Part shown: positions 60,783 to 64,000 of the stretch, one piece after another
Layout: each line of letters starts with the position of its first letter
Numbering within the stretch: the first letter of the stretch is position 1
Source: Nitrospira sp.
GTDB taxonomy: Bacteria > Nitrospirota > Nitrospiria > Nitrospirales > Nitrospiraceae
Direction of reading: 5' to 3'
Assembly: GCA_022226935.1 (NCBI GenBank)
Contig: CP092081.1
Span: forward strand, 566,707 to 630,706
Length of the DNA: 64,000 nucleotides
Notes under the pieces: model-generated
Databases searched by the model: none
Told to the model about the DNA's origin: nothing
The model's input: only the letters and a program-made list of their open reading frames with translations
Translations under genes and position numbers: made by a program

Positions 60783-61250
60783 ATGAAGCGCATCGGCGAG
60801 CCGGCATTCACGTTTCGTCTTCCCGCCATTGTCGACGGCGGGTTGGACTCGATTGATCCGTCGCACTTGCATGGTCGATGGGTGGCGCTGAGTTTCGTTC
60901 CACACCTGGGGCGATTTGAAATCGATCTGTTCGACCGCCAGGGGCAGCTGATGGAAGACCTCGGCGCCTCGCTCCTTGTCGTCTCGCTGGAGACGCAGGT
61001 GCTGCAGCGAGAGGAATGCGTCCGCATCGGCTCCGTGCATTTTACGGTGCTGGGTGATCCGCTCGGGCGACTCCGACGACTGTATGGCGGAGTGACCACC
61101 CAGTCGTGGGGGCGGGCGCAAACATTTCTCATCGACCCCGAAGGCCGGTTGCGGTTTCCCCTGGTACATAGCCTCAGCGAGCGGGGAATGGGTGTGCTGA
61201 CGGAATTGTTGCAAGCCCATCAGGATCAGGAGGTTGCCGCCCTCTTGTAA
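60783..61250 (+). CDS. Peroxiredoxin/AhpC-like protein lacking the peroxidatic cysteine
   Basis: A 155-residue thioredoxin-fold protein. The ATG at 60783 is chosen because GGGGAGG at 60770-60776 is six bases before it. The order KRIGEPAFTFRLPAIVDGG, GRWVALSFVPHLGRFEIDLF, GASLLVVSLETQVLQREECV, FTVLGDPLGRLRRLYG and RAQTFLIDPEGRLRF follows the redoxin family. However, the active-site F-x-P-x-x-F-T-x-x-C position in VALSFVPHLGRF carries no Cys. Only one Cys remains, in the middle of the protein, outside the usual place. Peroxidase activity is thus unlikely; a binding or regulatory role is possible. Confidence 0.68.
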   Translation: MKRIGEPAFTFRLPAIVDGGLDSIDPSHLHGRWVALSFVPHLGRFEIDLFDRQGQLMEDLGASLLVVSLETQVLQREECVRIGSVHFTVLGDPLGRLRRLYGGVTTQSWGRAQTFLIDPEGRLRFPLVHSLSERGMGVLTELLQAHQDQEVAALL

Positions 61251-61282
61251 CGAAGGTTGACTAGGATGGCGAGGAGGAACTC

Positions 61283-61453
61283 ATGACCGTGTTCATCATT
61301 GGTGTGGTGACGATTGTGGCATTACTGTGGTTACTCGCGGCGAGTCTGGCGAATGAATCCGATGCGGAAAAACGCCAGGTGCGCCAATTCTATTTCGTCG
61401 GCGAAGAGGGGCCGCAGCAGGTGAGCTATACGGAAACCAAGCGGGCGGCGTAG
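61283..61453 (+). CDS. 56-residue single-pass membrane protein
   Basis: An open frame of 56 codons with GAGGAGG just upstream of the ATG. The product is one membrane helix (FIIGVVTIVALLWLLAAS) and a charged tail (NESDAEKRQVRQFYFVGEEG). Charge distribution suggests the tail faces the cytoplasm or periplasm by topology not decidable here. It follows the redoxin-like gene by 32 bases and may be co-transcribed. No known small protein is recognised. Confidence 0.6.
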   Translation: MTVFIIGVVTIVALLWLLAASLANESDAEKRQVRQFYFVGEEGPQQVSYTETKRAA

Positions 61454-61522
61454 GGCAGGGAGGAGCTGCGAGATGTGGCGACCTGTTCGTTTTCAAAAGA
61501 TACGACGAAAGGACGATGAACG

Positions 61523-61681
61523 ATGCAGTGCGATGAGCCTCTGGTCTTGAGGAGGGGCGATCATGAACGAGACGGTGAGGAGGTCGATCTTGCAGCCCTG
61601 CGACGTTGTCTGACCTTGTTAGCTGAGCTCAACGCACAGCACTACGGTGCGAATTTGTGCCGGTACCGTGTGTGTCTGTGA
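61523..61681 (+). CDS. 52-residue small protein, unknown
   Basis: A 52-codon frame with AAAGGA nine bases before the ATG. The product (MQCDEPLVLRRGDHERDG, then AALRRCLTLLAELNAQHYGA and a Cys-bearing end) is helical in its second half. The spacing, codon use and ribosome site are in keeping with a real gene, but without homologues it remains tentative. A competing short frame from 61563 is not supported. Confidence 0.4.
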   Translation: MQCDEPLVLRRGDHERDGEEVDLAALRRCLTLLAELNAQHYGANLCRYRVCL

Positions 61682-61730
61682 CGCGCAAAGTCCCTCAGAG
61701 TCCCTCCACATCTGGTAGGCCCATTTCTCG

Positions 61731-61897
61731 ATGAATATGCATCAGTGTCCGCGTTGCGATCAGGAACGTCTCGTGCAGACCGGGGGCTACTGGTCTGTGC
61801 CGCCTGCGACTACGCCATCACCCACGCCGCTCTTCTCTTCGACCGGGGAGAGTCATTCGTGGGCAACCGGCCACATGTGGATGGTCCTGGATTGTAG
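61731..61897 (+). pseudogene. Zinc-ribbon protein interrupted by a frameshift
   Basis: From ATG 61731 the frame encodes MNMHQCPRCDQERLVQTG, with a Cys-x2-Cys knuckle. After a run of five G at 61782-61786 the coding pattern moves to another frame, where LLVCAACDYAITHAALLFDR supplies the second Cys-x2-Cys knuckle and continues to a stop at 61895-61897. A sixth G would join the two into a normal zinc ribbon of about 55 residues. Either a real single-base deletion, a sequencing error in the G run, or a slippage site could explain it. The uninterrupted first frame ends at 61913 and lacks the second knuckle. Confidence 0.6.
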
Positions 61898-61913
61898 GTC
61901 GCCTCCAAACTAG

Positions 61914-62200
61914 TATGGGCAGGTTCCGGTTCCTGGCTGGAGGCCGAGCCCAGGCTGAGTAGCCACGTGCGAAACGGTGACTGTTGTTGGGGCGGCATCG
62001 CTCAAGCACACGCTGCGGGAAAGACGAGGTGTGTGGGCGTGGCGATTGTGGCTGTATCAGCAGGTGCTGTTGATCGCGTGCGTGAAGATCAGCAGCGTGT
62101 GACAGAGAGGACTCTGCCGACCATTGATTTCAGAAACAGAAGGGAGAGGCAAGAAGAGACAGCGTGGCGCTCACGACGAATTGCGTTCAATGGCCGGTGG
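61914..62200. other. Intergenic stretch with no evident gene
   Basis: Nearly 300 bases with no frame that has both a ribosome site and a recognisable protein. Base composition is ordinary, and no convincing hairpin or promoter is seen. Confidence 0.45.
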
Positions 62201-62593
62201 TCAACGAGTGCCGGCCTCGCCCTGCCACAGCATGTCATACCCCAGCTCCTTGGTGTCGGAGCAGAGGGCGGCGACTTTGGCGAAGCTGTTTTGGAAGAGG
62301 TGATTGGCGTGCGACCGTTCGTGCTCTTCAAACGATCGCCAGTAGGTCACGATCACGTAATGTTCGTCGGCTGTCTTTGATGCAGTGAGTGATCCCTCGT
62401 CCGACACGAAGCCGGAAAATTTAAACACCTGCCCGGCAATGAAGCCACCCTTATCGCCGCCATATGTATCCTTCACGACGCTGCAGAGTTCCCCGAAGGC
62501 CAACTCGACATCGTCGAAAGTGACTCCTGGCTTCAGCGTGACCGTGTTGAACAGCATTTTTGAACCGAACGGGACGGTAATGGGTCCGAACAT
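62201..62593 (-). CDS. Antibiotic-biosynthesis-monooxygenase-like (ABM-fold) protein
   Basis: A 130-residue ferredoxin-like alpha/beta protein of the ABM/Dabb kind. MFGPITVPFGSKMLFNTVTL and VTFDDVELAFGELCSV start the first repeat; GSLTASKTADEHYVIVTYWR and SFEEHERSHANHLFQNSFAK form the second, where the H-x3-H arrangement and the EH...SH helix are typical. GGAGG lies five bases before the ATG at 62593. Members include monooxygenases without cofactor and haem-degrading enzymes; which applies is not readable. It lies 69 bases downstream of the serine acetyltransferase gene on the same strand. Confidence 0.75.
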   Translation of the reverse strand: MFGPITVPFGSKMLFNTVTLKPGVTFDDVELAFGELCSVVKDTYGGDKGGFIAGQVFKFSGFVSDEGSLTASKTADEHYVIVTYWRSFEEHERSHANHLFQNSFAKVAALCSDTKELGYDMLWQGEAGTR

Positions 62594-62638
62594 GGGAGCC
62601 TCCGGCAAGCGAATAGGCCAGGTAACATGGTGGTAGTG

Positions 62639-62657
62639 ACGCGCCTTTTGGACGCGT
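62639..62657 (-). terminator. Short GC hairpin after the serine acetyltransferase gene
   Basis: ACGCGCC at 62639-62645 pairs with GG-CGCGT at 62650-62657 (one bulged base) around a TTTT loop. It starts four bases after the stop of the acetyltransferase gene on the - strand. No T-run follows. Confidence 0.35.
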
Positions 62658-62661
62658 AGCC

Positions 62662-63618
62662 TTAAATTCTCGGTTGGTAGATTGCCTCGATCAGGTGTTT
62701 GGGTTCGACGGTCGTGTTACGCATTTGCGCCTGGAGTACGTTGCTGCCGGGTGGCACGCTGTGGGTCAACCAGACATTCCCGCCGATGATCGATCCCTTG
62801 CCGATGGTAATGCGGCCGAGGATGGTGGCGCCCGCATAAATCACGACGTCGTCTTCGACGATGGGATGGCGCGGGGCGCCTTTGATCAACATTCCGTTGT
62901 CTCCCTCCTGGAAGCGTTTCGCGCCGAGGGTGACGGCTTGGTAGAGCCGGACTCGTTCGCCGATGATCGTGGTTTCGCCGATCACGACGCCGGTGCCGTG
63001 ATCGATGAAGAAACGCTCGCTGATCCGGGCGCCCGGATGGATGTCGATCCCGGTCTCGGAATGGGCCAGTTCGGCGATCATCCGCGCCGTCAGCGGTGCG
63101 CTGTCGCCGTAGAGCAGGTGGGCCAGGCGATAGTGCAGGATCGCCCAGACACCGGGATAGCAGACCAGGACCTCGTCACTGGTCCGCGCGGCCGGGTCGC
63201 CCTGGAAGGCGGCCTCGATATCGGTATCGAGGAGGGCCCGAACCTCGGGAACGGCGGCGCCGAAACGACGGACGATGGCCGCAGCCTCATCGCGATGGGC
63301 CTGGGTCTGGGCCGCCAGGCCCGAGACGAAATGCAACTCGCGGGCCAATTGCTCGACCAGCAGGTTCAGCGCCTGGTCGAGGGTGTGACCGACATAGTGA
63401 TCGATGCCTTCGGCGGCGAAATCGGTGGTGCCGAGCCGGTTCGGGAACATCGCCGCCGCCAGCCCGCCGATGATCTTGCGCAAGGCATCGCGCGACGGCA
63501 GCTTCGGCGGCTTGTCGTCGCGGTTGCGCTTGTGAAGCGAGGCGTCGCGGATCTCGCGCAGCTGCCGGACGATGGCATCAACACCCAGGGGGGCGTTGGC
63601 AGGAATCGATTCAGACAT
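62662..63618 (-). CDS. epsC: Serine O-acetyltransferase (EpsC/CysE type)
   Basis: Acetylates serine with acetyl-CoA as the first step of cysteine synthesis. The 318-residue protein has an N-terminal helical part and the left-handed beta-helix of hexapeptide repeats: LAHSETGIDIHPGARI, FFIDHGTGVVIGETTIIGER, VRLYQAVTLGAKRF, HPIVEDDVVIYAGATILGRI, KGSIIGGNVWLTHSVPPGSN. This is the EpsC variant, with a longer N-terminus than E. coli CysE. The ATG at 63618 begins the conserved-looking part; the frame extends upstream without a ribosome site. GC is higher than elsewhere (42 of 60 at 63241-63300). A Cys/Met-metabolism PLP enzyme starts divergently. Confidence 0.92.
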   Translation of the reverse strand: MSESIPANAPLGVDAIVRQLREIRDASLHKRNRDDKPPKLPSRDALRKIIGGLAAAMFPNRLGTTDFAAEGIDHYVGHTLDQALNLLVEQLARELHFVSGLAAQTQAHRDEAAAIVRRFGAAVPEVRALLDTDIEAAFQGDPAARTSDEVLVCYPGVWAILHYRLAHLLYGDSAPLTARMIAELAHSETGIDIHPGARISERFFIDHGTGVVIGETTIIGERVRLYQAVTLGAKRFQEGDNGMLIKGAPRHPIVEDDVVIYAGATILGRITIGKGSIIGGNVWLTHSVPPGSNVLQAQMRNTTVEPKHLIEAIYQPRI

Positions 63619-63960
63619 GGTCGTCGGTTTCGTGAATCGCGGAGGGGTGAGTCGGTGTGGGCGGACCGCCTGTGGGCAGCCACGCCACCACCGGTTCGAT
63701 GGTGACGCATCCCCGTGCCCGGCAGGTGATGCTCCCCGCGGGCAGCAGGGCCGTTCGAATATAACCACGGCCGACCGGTCGATGAACGAACCGGCCGTCA
63801 TGTCCTTGCTCCCCGTCGTCATGAGAAGGGCCGGCCGCAGCCAGGCCGCGTCGGCAGACGATTCCTGCACAAGGCTCGAACCGACCGTTGTTTGGCCGCC
63901 GCTCCGGCATTGCCTACACTGGCGGCCCGATCCACGACCCCCGAGACACCGAAAGCCCAT
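63619..63960. other. Divergent intergenic region between epsC and the PLP enzyme
   Basis: About 340 bases of GC-rich sequence with no convincing gene. It must hold both promoters; a candidate for the + strand gene is listed separately. I do not see an S-box or SAM riboswitch, though one could be missed by eye. Confidence 0.4.
63892..63920 (+). promoter_or_regulatory. Candidate sigma-70 promoter for the PLP enzyme
   Basis: TTGGCC at 63892-63897 and TACACT at 63915-63920 are separated by 17 bases, the ideal spacing, with the -10 box matching the consensus at four of six positions. It lies 40 bases before the ATG at 63961. Confidence 0.4.
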
Positions 63961-64000
63961 GTCCGACTACCGCTTCGAGACCCTGCTGGTTCACGGCGGC
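63961..64000 (+). CDS. Start of a Cys/Met-metabolism PLP-dependent enzyme
   Basis: Only the first 13 codons are inside the window. MSDYRFETLLVHGG is the typical N-terminus of cystathionine gamma-synthase, O-acetylhomoserine sulfhydrylase and related PLP enzymes, where F-x-T-x-x-x-H-x-G precedes the tetramer arm. Divergence from serine acetyltransferase fits a sulfur amino-acid role. Which member it is cannot be told from this fragment. Confidence 0.6.

Noticed and set aside
62674..63705. A 343-codon + strand frame opposite the serine acetyltransferase
   Set aside because: It mirrors the codon bias of the real - strand gene; it has no recognisable domain or ribosome site.
1..64000. CRISPR arrays, insertion sequences, integrases or phage genes
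   Set aside because: No regularly spaced direct repeats, transposase motifs or terminal repeats were seen anywhere in the window.

Overview
The window reads as a piece of a Nitrospira-like (Nitrospirota) chromosome. The basis is a moderately high GC content, Shine-Dalgarno-led genes, and an abundance of PAS/receiver signalling proteins, TPR and exported proteins, together with RND export, a PPi-type phosphofructokinase, a molbindin and Tat export. No 16S rRNA, tRNA or ribosomal operon is present, so the assignment is an inference and no similarity search was possible.

Layout. 1-5.4 kb: housekeeping and export genes on the + strand (end of a lipoprotein-like gene, tsaB, rimI, a DUF465 protein, tatC, an exported Asp-box repeat protein, a cyclophilin, a lipoprotein). 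5.5-12.0 kb: a compact four-gene - strand operon made of a lone receiver, an RND pump, a membrane-fusion protein and a TolC-type channel. 12.2-15.4 kb: a CZB-like protein and two tandem paralogous MFS exporters. 15.8-25.9 kb: a seven-gene + strand cluster of visibly lower GC with two lipoproteins (one of 1343 residues with coiled coils), two small membrane proteins and three different alpha/beta-hydrolases. I recognise no described system matching this set, and it is the best candidate here for something undescribed. 26-32.3 kb: a small exported protein, a two-gene - strand unit (large TPR protein plus an exported protein with a possible toxin-like C-terminus) and a lipoprotein.

32.4-43.8 kb: PilZ protein, a PAS-rich NarX-type kinase with an attached NarL-type receiver, a convergent lone receiver, PPi-dependent phosphofructokinase with an aldose 1-epimerase, a TPR protein, a Ycf46-like AAA ATPase and a J-domain protein. 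44.1-55.5 kb: galE, two exported proteins of unknown function, a GH20-like protein, ychF, a bacterioferritin-like protein, trmL, kup and tex. 55.6-59.3 kb: a PNPOx-fold protein and an NtrC-type two-component pair. 59.6-62.6 kb: a run of very small genes (molbindin, unknowns, a cysteine-less redoxin-like protein, a 56-residue membrane protein, a 52-residue protein, a frameshifted zinc ribbon) and an ABM-fold protein. 62.7-64.0 kb: a distinctly GC-richer divergent pair for sulfur amino-acid synthesis (serine acetyltransferase and the start of a Cys/Met-metabolism PLP enzyme), possibly acquired or next to an assembly junction.

How the parts connect: the envelope is the recurring theme. Tat export, RND/TolC efflux, two MFS exporters, many lipoproteins and the hydrolase cluster all act at or beyond the inner membrane, interleaved with local signalling modules that often lack a DNA-binding output.
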